This document shows, in pieces, positions 1-5,140 of a DNA stretch of 5,140 bases. Position 1 is the stretch's first letter, and each line of letters begins with the position of its first letter. Source of the stretch: JBBSVE01 sp038233815 (lineage in GTDB: Bacteria; Pseudomonadota; Alphaproteobacteria; Rhodobacterales; Rhodobacteraceae); NCBI GenBank assembly GCA_038233815.1, contig JBBSVE010000191.1:1-5140 (forward strand). Direction: 5' to 3'. The notes under the pieces are model-generated. The model searched no databases and had not been told where the DNA came from. It was given only the letters and a program-made list of their open reading frames with translations. The position numbers were made by a program, and so were the translations under genes.

Positions 1-78
1 ACGGGCAAGCCCGTCTTCCGTCCAGCCCCACCGGCCAAGGTGGTTGTCGGCACCGGCCAAGATGGTTGTCGCTCAACA
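1..78 (-). mobile_element. Possible end of an IS21-like element, cut by the window edge
   Basis: Read on the minus strand from position 78, the sequence starts TGTTGAGCGACAACC and runs through two direct repeats before leaving the window. A TG...CA terminus followed by tandem ~20-bp repeats fits the architecture of IS21-family ends. No istA or istB coding sequence can be identified in the 78 bases available. A short minus-strand frame starts with ATG at 134-132, has an AAGGG six bases upstream, and stays open to the window edge. It crosses the repeats without recognisable protein features and is not called as a gene. The stretch from 79 to 174 holds nothing else I can identify. Confidence 0.33.
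30..73. repeat. Two tandem 22-bp direct repeats, imperfect
   Basis: Positions 30-51 and 52-73 are adjacent copies of a 22-bp unit beginning ACCGGCCAAG and containing TGGTTGTCG. They match at 19 of 22 positions. On the minus strand the units read CGACAACC followed by an A/C-rich stretch and TTGGCCGGT. Tandem end-proximal repeats of about 20 bp are typical of IS21-family element ends, where they bind the transposase. That function is inference, because no transposase gene is visible here. Confidence 0.75.
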
Positions 79-174
79 TTTTTGGCGCAGGATCCGTTGG
101 ATCGGGCAGTTGCGGGTATCTCGGTGATCCTCATAGTTGGCCCTTGCGCGATGTTTTTTCCATCTGCGAGCGGA

Positions 175-279
175 TTATGGACAAATCGGATATCGTTTGG
201 GAAGCTTGGTTCGCAGGGCTCCGAAGTCGGCGCGGCGGATCGCGCGGACGGCCTTGGTGCCGCAGGCCCTTAATAAAAA
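175..279 (-). pseudogene. 3' portion of an unknown gene interrupted by the transposon
   Basis: This is the C-terminal end of a minus-strand gene whose upstream part lies at 3732-3918, on the other side of the transposon. Read from 279 down, the frame gives FLLRACGTKAVRA and ends ...KRYPICP at a TAA (177-175). When the element (280-3731) and one copy of the 8-bp duplication are removed, this frame joins the fragment at 3732-3918 without a shift or stop. The rebuilt frame is 94 codons and basic at its C-terminus, with several Arg and Lys. I do not recognise the family. The in-frame joining across a 3.4-kb insertion is good evidence that it was a real coding frame, but its function is unknown. 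Confidence 0.6.
272..279. repeat. Left 8-bp target site duplication AATAAAAA
   Basis: AATAAAAA directly abuts the left terminal inverted repeat and recurs exactly at 3732-3739, directly abutting the right one. An 8-bp duplication is the characteristic length for IS1595-family transposition, and the AT-rich target is also usual for it. Perfect identity shows that the two ends still belong to one original insertion. Confidence 0.93.
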
Positions 280-304
280 GGGGGTGTCCGCAAACCGTGT
301 TGGT
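280..304 (+). repeat. Left terminal inverted repeat, 25 bp
   Basis: The repeat begins GGGGGTGTCCGCAAACC and ends GTGTTGGT. It is identical over 25 bases to the reverse complement of 3707-3731, and the two arms diverge completely from the 26th base inward. It is the transposase recognition end of the element. Confidence 0.95.
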
Positions 305-326
305 TCGCTTCGTGATTTCGTATAGT
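300..326 (+). promoter_or_regulatory. Weak candidate promoter for the transposase
   Basis: TATAGT at 321-326 is a fair -10 hexamer. The best -35 candidate is TTGGTT at 300-305, which overlaps the inner edge of the inverted repeat with a short 15-base spacer. Overlap of promoter and inverted repeat is common in insertion sequences and lets bound transposase repress its own gene. The hexamers are imperfect, so the call is tentative. Confidence 0.3.
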
Positions 327-357
327 AGCCTATCTTCCTCCGCTTTTCCCGCGGAGG

Positions 358-1356
358 ATGCCCTTGCTGCACCACGACTTTCGCCGTTTTCTCGATGCCA
401 TCGGCAAGCTGAACCCGGCTCAGATCGAGGATGCCCGGACGAAGATCTCGGATCTCCGGCGAAAGTCGGGGGCGATCTCGGAAATCGAAGGACGGACATA
501 CAGGGAACACAAGTGCCCATTCTACGGCGATCCGCGCCGCCAGAAGTGGGGTCGCACTCGGACCAGGGTTCAGCGCTACCGATGCTGTGGCTGCCAGAAG
601 ACCTATGCAGGGCGAACCGGGAGCGCCATCGGTCGCATCCATCGCCCCGACCTATTCATGGAGTCGTTGAGGGATATGCTGGGCAGCCCAGCACCTCAAT
701 CAGTGCGCAAGCTGGCCAAGCAACTCAACCTCAACAAATACACGATCTGGCGTTGGCGGATGCTCGTGTTCTCAATCATCTGGAACAGCAGCATAGCGGC
801 GAGCTTCTCGGGGATCATCGAGGCTGACGAGACCTACCAGCGGGAGTCCCGGAAGGGATCGCGCGAATGGGTCCGCCACTTCGCCAATCCGCAGGATATT
901 CCCCAGCCACCGCGCCCACGATGGGAGGATTTCACGACGCAAGGGCTAAAGATGATGCGCGGCCTCTCAAGGTGGCAGCTCCCCATTCTCACCGTCGCGG
1001 ATCGCGGTGGGTCTCGCCTCATCCAGCGACTGCCGAACCGCAAGAGCGCCACCGTGGAGCGGGCCATGAAGCTATTAGTGCCGAGCGACGCCGTGCTGTG
1101 CTCGGATGGAGGCAACGGCTACAAGGACCTCGCAGCGGCGCAAGGCTTGGAGCACTTCGTGGTCGGCAGCAAGCCGGGGACTCGTGTCGCGGCGGGCTGC
1201 TATCACATCCAGAACGTGAACTCGCTCCACGCCCGCTATGGCAGGTTCATCGAGCCGTTCTGCGGGCCGGCGACGAAGAACCTCAACGGCTACATCCGGT
1301 GGCTTGAGGTTCGTATGGCAGGGGTGCAAGCGGCGGATGTGATCAGGGCGTCCTGA
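358..1356 (+). CDS. IS1595-family (ISXO2-like) DDE-type transposase
   Basis: The gene encodes the transposase that cuts and joins the element's ends; it has 332 residues if ATG 358 is used. Domains in order: an N-terminal region with FRRFLDAIGKLNPAQ; a zinc ribbon at about residues 53-79 (CPFYG, then QRYRCCGC); a helix-turn-helix around 114-134 (SVRKLAKQLNLNKYTIWRWR); and an RNase-H-like catalytic domain with D157 (EADETY), D250 (CSDGGNGY), N288 (HIQNVNSLH) and K307 (ATKNLNGY). This is the D-D-N-K arrangement known in parts of the IS1595 family. The first zinc knuckle reads C-P-F-Y instead of C-x-x-C, so one metal ligand (residue 56) is lost. Start choice: GGAGG at 353-357 touches ATG 358 with no spacer. 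TTG at 364 has an ideal six-base spacing and would give a protein two residues shorter. The frame is otherwise intact, and the gene converges on the cargo operon. Confidence 0.92.
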   Translation: MPLLHHDFRRFLDAIGKLNPAQIEDARTKISDLRRKSGAISEIEGRTYREHKCPFYGDPRRQKWGRTRTRVQRYRCCGCQKTYAGRTGSAIGRIHRPDLFMESLRDMLGSPAPQSVRKLAKQLNLNKYTIWRWRMLVFSIIWNSSIAASFSGIIEADETYQRESRKGSREWVRHFANPQDIPQPPRPRWEDFTTQGLKMMRGLSRWQLPILTVADRGGSRLIQRLPNRKSATVERAMKLLVPSDAVLCSDGGNGYKDLAAAQGLEHFVVGSKPGTRVAAGCYHIQNVNSLHARYGRFIEPFCGPATKNLNGYIRWLEVRMAGVQAADVIRAS

Positions 1357-1424
1357 AGTCAGAGCTGGGCGCGGCAGCATATTCGGCATATATCGGGTGG
1401 TCTCCGTATAGAACGCACGGGGCC

Positions 1425-1446
1425 GGCGACGACGCGTGTCGTCGTC
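1425..1446. terminator. Hairpin between convergent genes, possible bidirectional terminator
   Basis: GGCGACGAC at 1425-1433 pairs with GTCGTCGTC at 1438-1446 around a GCGT loop. That gives nine pairs, one of them a G-T wobble. It lies in the roughly 100-base gap between the stop of the transposase and the stop of the convergent DUF4166 fusion gene, where a shared terminator would be expected. There is no run of T on either strand, so it is not a canonical intrinsic terminator. It may instead pause polymerase or protect RNA 3' ends. Confidence 0.4.
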
Positions 1447-1457
1447 ACTGACCTGCG

Positions 1458-3107
1458 CTAAGGGCGCATCGGATCTCCTGGCGCCTCGGCCGCCAGGTAT
1501 CCCTGGTATCGAACCAGCAGTTGCTTCGTCACCGGTGCCAGTATCGCGACGTCGAAATGGAACGTCCCCCCGACAGCGAACTCGCGCGCAATCGATACGG
1601 GGAGCGTCCAGTTCGGCAGGGGGATCGGCCCCATGCGACCGGACGTGACCGGATAGTGAAGCTCGCCGTCGCGAATCTCCAGGTCGATCGAGAAGGTGAA
1701 CGGGCCGAAACGCTCGCGCATGCCCTCCGGGCCGACGGAGAGGTGGGAGTGAAACGTGTTCCGGCCGAAACGCCGGAGCCAGGTTTCCCCGCGGGAGGTG
1801 GCGGTCTTGATAACCTCGACCTCGATGTCAGAGGATGCGTGAGGAAACCGGAAGATCGCACAGAGCAAGCGGGGCCAGATGCCCGTGCCCCGTTGGACCT
1901 CGCATCGCCCGGCCCACCGAGAGGTGCCGAGCGTCAGGTGGGTCTCCTTGACCGCCTCGGGCAGCGCGTGGAAATCCTGCCCCAGCACGCTTTGGAAGAT
2001 GGGCGAGGTTGGCGCGGCGCTGCGCTCGGTGACCACGCGGAGGTCCGCCATTGCGGCCTCTGCCTCGGCCAGCGTGATCGCCTCGAGCGCGGGGCCGGCC
2101 CCCACTGGAAGATCGGCCCGGCGCAGCAAGGCGCGTGCCGCCACGGCTGGAATGAAGGGGCCGTCGCCATCCTCGGCCAGAAGGCTCCAGCATCGGTGTT
2201 CGTGGCGCGTGGTGACAGAGACGCACATGCCTCCGCGGCCGCTGCCGAAGGGCGCCAAGAGATCGGCCAGCACCTTGAACACCTGCACAACCGGCCGGTT
2301 CACCGGGAGTGGCACGACCCGGCGCAGGCCGGCGAAGAGCGCAAGCCCATAGCGCATGACGGCGAGCTCCAGCCCCGCCCGGAAGCAAACCGTTTCCGCG
2401 CCGAAATGTGCGGGAAACAGGCGCTGGTCCGGCACCTCGATCTGCCACGCCTGCCGGACCAGGCCGCCTGGCAGGGTGTATTGCGCCGGCTTCGACCAAC
2501 CGAAGGCCCGTTCCCACCGGTTACCATTCCAGACCGGCATGGGGCGCCCCGCCTGGGACAGGATCGACTGCATGACCGACAGGCCCCGAGGCGCGCGGTT
2601 CCCCGGGAGGATCGCGGTGTCGATAACGAAGGGAACGTCATCGCCAGCAAGGGCGCGCACGGCGGCTGAGGATAGGGCCGGAACGGAAGAGAGGCCGGAC
2701 AGCACGCAAAGCCCGGCGTCCCGTGCGTCGGCATCCAGGGCCGATATCCCAGCGCAGAAATCCGCGTTGTCCGAGAGGTCAAGGTAGTGGACGCCGGCCA
2801 CAATTGCCGCGCGGGCGAGGCGGTAGGGATCATCTTCATAGGCGTGGAACGGCCCTGCGGCGTCTACGACGACGTCGTGTTCGACCAGTGCCTCGAGGCT
2901 ACCCGCCCGGTCTATCCGGATTGCCCGGCAGCCCAGGTCCTGCGCGCAGGATCGTGCCGCTTCCAGATTTCGGCCGGCAACGCAGACATCGTGTCCGTCG
3001 GCGACCAGAAGCCTCGCGAGTCGTGCGCCGAAAACGCCGTATCCTCCCAGCACCAGGATTTTCAACGGAGCAGGCGCCTTTGAAAGGCAGGGTCCGGGAT
3101 CGCGCAC
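1458..3107 (-). CDS. Saccharopine-dehydrogenase-like NAD(P)-binding protein fused to DUF4166
   Basis: This is the second cargo gene, encoding up to 549 residues. The N-terminal part is a Rossmann domain: KILVLGGYGVFGARLARLL (residues 16-34) has the dinucleotide-binding glycines, followed by AGRN and VVVDAAGPF motifs typical of the saccharopine dehydrogenase-like superfamily. Residues of about 150-360 resemble the middle of such reductases. The C-terminal segment, about 372-538 (from SVLGQDFHALPEAVKETH to VRYQGYL), looks like DUF4166, a domain of unknown biochemical role. The family would suggest a cytosolic or membrane-associated oxidoreductase; the substrate is unknown and it should not be assumed to act in lysine metabolism. 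Start choice: GTG at 3107 gives the longest product but overlaps the preceding gene by 46 bases. TTG at 3065 sits in a TTGA overlap with that gene's TGA, 11 bases after an AAAGG, and would start just before the Rossmann strand. I favour the TTG. No transmembrane segment is obvious. Confidence 0.87.
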   Translation of the reverse strand: MRDPGPCLSKAPAPLKILVLGGYGVFGARLARLLVADGHDVCVAGRNLEAARSCAQDLGCRAIRIDRAGSLEALVEHDVVVDAAGPFHAYEDDPYRLARAAIVAGVHYLDLSDNADFCAGISALDADARDAGLCVLSGLSSVPALSSAAVRALAGDDVPFVIDTAILPGNRAPRGLSVMQSILSQAGRPMPVWNGNRWERAFGWSKPAQYTLPGGLVRQAWQIEVPDQRLFPAHFGAETVCFRAGLELAVMRYGLALFAGLRRVVPLPVNRPVVQVFKVLADLLAPFGSGRGGMCVSVTTRHEHRCWSLLAEDGDGPFIPAVAARALLRRADLPVGAGPALEAITLAEAEAAMADLRVVTERSAAPTSPIFQSVLGQDFHALPEAVKETHLTLGTSRWAGRCEVQRGTGIWPRLLCAIFRFPHASSDIEVEVIKTATSRGETWLRRFGRNTFHSHLSVGPEGMRERFGPFTFSIDLEIRDGELHYPVTSGRMGPIPLPNWTLPVSIAREFAVGGTFHFDVAILAPVTKQLLVRYQGYLAAEAPGDPMRP

Positions 3108-3511
3108 ATGTCAGCCCGTCCGAATATGGCGTATCTGTTCCGTGCAAGGCGCTGGTAAAGCCAGTCCCGCAGCGGTCGCGGCAGGATCAGCAGGACCGTG
3201 GCCAGCCGTCCCCACCCGCCGAACCGTCGGGCGGCATGGACGACCGCCTCGAAATCCTGATGCGCAACGCCCTCGTCGATGAACAGCCAGCTGGAGGGAT
3301 CGGTCGGCTCGAGTCCGTAGTGGCGCAGCAAGGCGGCTCCGAGCGGCGTCTGGATCGGGCAGATGCGCACCGCCCCGCTCCGGTCGAGGCGATGGATCAT
3401 GCGCGCGCCCCAGCTGCATACCGCACACTCCGCATCCATCACCGCCAGCGGTGCATCGTCGGAGAACTGCGGAACCTGCGGATCTTGCCTAAAGGAGAAC
3501 GGTGGGAACAT
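3062..3511 (-). CDS. DCC-family (DUF393) putative thiol-disulfide oxidoreductase
   Basis: This is the first cargo gene, encoding 149 residues, a usual length for the family. The defining D-x-x-C-x-x-C motif is D26-A-E-C29-A-V-C32, followed by the family's typical WGARMIHRLD helix. The C-terminal pattern LARNRYAIFGRADMCAIPD (with C136) is also characteristic. The family is predicted, from its thioredoxin-like CxxC, to exchange disulfides; I know of no settled substrate. ATG 3511 is preceded by AAGG at 3519-3516, four bases away, which is a usable though close ribosome binding site. The next Met (residue 25) lies inside the core strand just before the motif and is too late. The stop overlaps the start region of the downstream fusion gene, so the two are almost certainly one transcript with coupled translation. 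The leader of about 195 bases up to the right inverted repeat carries no other gene. Confidence 0.9.
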   Translation of the reverse strand: MFPPFSFRQDPQVPQFSDDAPLAVMDAECAVCSWGARMIHRLDRSGAVRICPIQTPLGAALLRHYGLEPTDPSSWLFIDEGVAHQDFEAVVHAARRFGGWGRLATVLLILPRPLRDWLYQRLARNRYAIFGRADMCAIPDPAFQRRLLR

Positions 3512-3610
3512 GTTACCTTACTATCTGGAAGCAACGCGGCCTGTCCAAGGACATCTCCGGTAACAGCCGAAGGCGTGCACTCTACCGCCCGACTGCCGCG
3601 CCGAAATATC

Positions 3611-3638
3611 CTGATATCGGAAAGGAAGAGGCTTTCAA
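3611..3638 (-). promoter_or_regulatory. Weak candidate promoter for the cargo operon
   Basis: On the minus strand, TTGAAA (3638-3633) is a good -35 and TATCAG (3616-3611) a mediocre -10, with a 16-base spacer. They lie about 100 bases upstream of the DCC gene start and inside the transposon, so the cargo probably brings its own promoter. No clear operator repeat is visible. The match is too loose for more than a tentative call. Confidence 0.3.
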
Positions 3639-3706
3639 GGGCCGTTCAAAGAATGGCAACTTAGTCGGGCGCTAAACTGAGCGAGAGGTTCTGCCTTGAG
3701 GGTGTC

Positions 3707-3731
3707 ACCAACACGGTTTGCGGACACCCCC
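3707..3731 (-). repeat. Right terminal inverted repeat, 25 bp
   Basis: This is the reverse complement of 280-304 with no mismatch. It reads ACCAACACGGTTTGCGG and ends in CCCCC directly before the duplicated AATAAAAA. It marks the right boundary of the transposon. Confidence 0.95.
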
Positions 3732-3739
3732 AATAAAAA
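3732..3739. repeat. Right 8-bp target site duplication AATAAAAA
   Basis: This exact copy of 272-279 directly abuts the right inverted repeat. It is part of the interrupted minus-strand gene, where it encodes part of the Phe-Leu-Leu stretch on both sides of the insertion. Confidence 0.93.
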
Positions 3740-3918
3740 AGCGTCTAATTTCGTTGCGTTCTTGGCCGCTCGAAAGTAGCTGCCATTCATGCACTTAGCA
3801 ACATCACGCAATGTGGGCTCGGGCTGATTGTTTCTGGTAGCCACAATCGTAACCAGCCGGTAATCATGCGAGTGCCGCATATCTGGGGCTGGATGCAGCT
3901 TCAGGGCGTAGTTCAGAA
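3732..3918 (-). pseudogene. 5' portion of the unknown gene interrupted by the transposon
   Basis: The minus-strand frame read from 3919 gives LLNYALKLHPAPDMRHSHDY, continues through TLRDVAKCMNGSYFRAAK, and reaches the transposon at KLDAFLL. It continues in frame at 175-279 if the element is excised. The only Met near the front (ATG at 3880) has no ribosome binding site. The frame is open upstream of it to the IS6 boundary, where a TGA within the IS6 end closes it. The gene was therefore probably longer and lost its N-terminus to the IS6 element. In its present state the frame reads on into the transposon end and stops at 3635, giving a meaningless chimeric tail. GC content appears lower than in the cargo genes. 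I do not recognise the family. Confidence 0.55.
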
Positions 3919-4713
3919 GGCTTTGTCATGTTGTTGACGCGCCCCAGCTGCACGCATAGCCATCTGTCATGATCAGCCAAGTTTCACAGCCTCGTCTGAA
4001 GGGCTTCCGGTTCCCTCGGTCCATCATCTCTTATGCCATCTGGGCGTACCATCGGTTTGGCCTGAGCCTGCGCGATGTCGAGGATCTATTGGCCGAACGG
4101 GGCGTAATAGTCTCGTATGAAAGCATCTGGGCGTGGTGCCAGCGGTTCGGAACGCAGATAGCGGCAAAGATCCGTCGCGATCGCCCGGTTCACGCCGACA
4201 AATGGCACCTGGACGAAGTCGTGATTTCAATGCGAGGGCGAAAACATTGGCTTCGGCGAGCGGTCGACGCAAACGGAGACGTACTGGAGATCCTGATGCA
4301 AAGCCGCAGAAATGCCCATGCCGCCAAGCGTTTCCTGATGAAGTTTATGAAGCGATGGGGTGTGCCGCGCGTCCTCGTGACGGACAAACTGCGCAGCTAT
4401 GGCGTGGCCGTCCGTGACCTTTGCCCAAGCGTCGATCATCGATCCCACAAGGGTTTGAACAGCCGATCAGAGGCGTCGCATCGACACACGCGACGAAGAG
4501 AAAAATCATGGGTCGTTTCAAATCCCCGCGCCAGGCGCAGCGTTTTCTATCCGTCCATGATCAGACCGCTATCATCTTCCGACCAAAACGCCACCGCCTT
4601 TCCGCAGCACCCTACCGCCAATCTCGGGCTGACGCGTTCAGCCTGTGGAACAACTATGCGGCTGAAATGGCTGCTTGACGCGGCGCGATTCTCGGTCTCG
4701 ACCTGACAAAGCC
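3919..4713 (+). mobile_element. IS6-family insertion sequence, degraded
   Basis: The element is 795 bp, within the usual size for the IS6 (IS26/IS6100) family. The left end GGCTTTGTCATGTTG (3919-3933) and the reverse complement of 4699-4713 agree at 13 of 15 positions, the first ten perfectly. A GGC start and a TTTGT-like core resemble known IS6-family ends. The single transposase gene fills the interior, 49 bases after the left end and 26 before the right. The flanking 8-mers GTTCAGAA and GCCGCGCA do not match, so no target duplication survives. This fits a recombined or cointegrate-derived copy, in which left and right flanks come from different loci. Confidence 0.8.
3969..4678 (+). pseudogene. 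IS6-family transposase, frameshifted
   Basis: The first frame reads MISQVSQPRLKGFRFPRSII and continues with IS6-family hallmarks: LSLRDVEDLLAERGV, the DDE residues D82 (WHLDEV), D139 (VTDKLRSYG) and E168 (SRSEASH), and HTRRREK. After about residue 179 the frame is lost. The family's conserved tail (MGRFKSPRQAQRF... HRLSAAPYRQSRADAF) continues in the minus-one frame to the TGA at 4676-4678. The break falls in the A-run GAAAAATC near 4499-4506, and restoring one A would rejoin the frames. All three catalytic residues precede the break, but the C-terminal part would be lost. IS6 transposases are not known to use programmed frameshifting, so a mutation or sequencing error is the likelier reading. 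The product of the first frame runs on with a nonsense tail to 4706. Confidence 0.85.
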
Positions 4714-5140
4714 GCCGCGCACCTTCTCTTTTCTGCGGGATGACGTGACGGCGTCTCAAGATGAAGAACGGATTGAAAAGCTGCGCCACATCGAGGGCAT
4801 TGCCCGGGTCGGCAGCGTCGATGATTTCTTGAACGAAGTGCTGCGGCTGGAACTGAACATCGTGATCGCGGGCGGCACGTCCACCGGGAAAACGGAATTG
4901 GGGCGGCGTATGCTCTACCTGATCCCCGACCACGAACGTCTGGTGACGATTGAGGATTCCTCCGAGTTGCGGCCGCGCCAGCCCAACGTAGTCAGTCTGA
5001 TCGCAGACCGCACCCCGGCCAGCCCGCGCACAGCGGAAAAACTGCTGCAAGCGACCCTGCGCCTGCGTCCTGACCGGATCATCGTGGGCGAGCTGCGCGG
5101 GTCAGAGGCGGCGACGTTTCTGGAAGCGATCAACACCGGC
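4714..5140 (+). pseudogene. virB11: VirB11/TrbB-like secretion ATPase, truncated by IS6; runs off window
   Basis: The frame is open from the IS6 boundary to the end of the window. It carries a Walker A motif GGTSTGKT (4871-4894), an Asp-box-like VTIEDSSEL (about 4943-4969), the RTAEKLLQATLRLRPDR stretch, and a Walker B region RIIVGELRG (5075-5101). The run ends at EAINTG, just before where the family's histidine box should be. VirB11 proteins are hexameric cytoplasmic ATPases that power type IV secretion or conjugative transfer. Only about 52 residues precede Walker A, whereas family members of about 330-350 residues have roughly 170. The N-terminal domain is therefore missing, evidently removed at the IS6 junction. 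There is no convincing start: the frame is open upstream through the IS6 end to the transposase stop, and the first in-frame ATG lies beyond Walker A at about 4910. The gene is likely non-functional here. Confidence 0.85.

Larger units (their letters stand above)
280..3731. mobile_element. IS1595-family (ISXO2-like) transposon carrying two passenger genes
   Basis: The element is complete, at 3452 bp. Seen directly: perfect 25-bp terminal inverted repeats at 280-304 and 3707-3731, an exact 8-bp flanking duplication AATAAAAA, one transposase gene near the left end on the plus strand, and two minus-strand cargo genes filling the rest. Simple IS1595-family elements are about 0.7-1.2 kb with the transposase alone. 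Some members are known to carry passenger genes and so sit between insertion sequences and transposons. The duplication, the intact frame of the transposase and the in-frame continuity of the interrupted target gene all point to a single, fairly recent insertion. There is no sign of a second transposase, resolvase or internal inverted repeat, so it behaves as a unit transposon and not a composite of two insertion sequences. Confidence 0.93.

Noticed and set aside
66..827. Plus-strand open frame of 253 codons crossing the left transposon end
   Set aside because: It crosses the element boundary and overlaps the real transposase in another frame, with no recognisable protein features.
1521..2669. 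Long plus-strand open frame of 382 codons opposite the DUF4166 fusion gene
   Set aside because: It lies antisense within a GC-rich gene with recognisable domains on the minus strand. Its translation is low-complexity and Arg/Gly/Ala-rich with no family pattern, so it is a codon-bias shadow.
2723..3664. Plus-strand open frame of 313 codons across the cargo genes
   Set aside because: It is antisense to both cargo genes, which carry clear CxxC and Rossmann motifs. The plus-strand product is Arg/Pro-rich without domains.
280..3731. CRISPR array, tRNA, rRNA or riboswitch
   Set aside because: I saw no regularly spaced repeats, no cloverleaf with a CCA-type acceptor, and no conserved RNA motif anywhere in the window.
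3635..3880. 81-codon minus-strand frame taken as an intact small gene
   Set aside because: Its C-terminal half is read from the transposon's inverted repeat and leader. The true continuation is the fragment at 175-279.
4499..4506. Programmed minus-one frameshift in the IS6 transposase
   Set aside because: The A-run allows a single-codon slip, but there is no proper slippery heptamer. IS6-family elements express their transposase from a single frame, so mutation or sequencing error is likelier.
4421..4678. Separate 85-codon gene downstream of the IS6 transposase
   Set aside because: Its conserved part is the C-terminal tail of the same IS6 transposase in a shifted frame; its apparent Met start has no significance.

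Overview
The window looks like accessory, plasmid-like DNA from a GC-rich proteobacterium. An alphaproteobacterium, perhaps of the Rhodobacteraceae or Rhizobiales, is my best guess. This rests on high GC, transposase types common in that group, and a truncated VirB11-type conjugation or secretion ATPase gene at the right edge. No taxonomic marker is present, so the assignment is inference.

Layout from left to right: (1) Positions 1-78 hold two near-identical 22-bp direct repeats that resemble the end of an IS21-type element running off the left edge. (2) Positions 175-279 are the 3' end of a minus-strand gene of unknown function. (3) Positions 280-3731 are a complete 3452-bp transposon of the IS1595 (ISXO2-like) type. 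It has perfect 25-bp terminal inverted repeats and a perfect 8-bp target duplication, AATAAAAA. It carries its transposase on the plus strand and, convergent to it on the minus strand, a two-gene cargo: a DCC-family (DUF393) putative thiol-disulfide oxidoreductase followed by a fusion of a saccharopine-dehydrogenase-like Rossmann domain with DUF4166. (4) Positions 3732-3918 are the other part of the gene seen at 175-279. Removing the transposon and one copy of the duplication restores one open frame of 94 codons. (5) Positions 3919-4713 are an IS6-family element with recognisable inverted ends but a frameshifted transposase and no target duplication. (6) From 4714 to the window end is a VirB11/TrbB-like ATPase reading frame whose N-terminal part is missing at the IS6 boundary.

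The most notable object is the cargo-bearing IS1595-type transposon. Its ends, target duplication, transposase, cargo and interrupted target gene are all readable from this sequence. The cargo is unrelated to transposition. Its two genes are tightly coupled and probably act together in a redox or lipid/small-molecule process, but their substrate cannot be read from the sequence. The surroundings are a patchwork of broken genes and insertion sequences, as expected of a decaying plasmid or integrative-element region.
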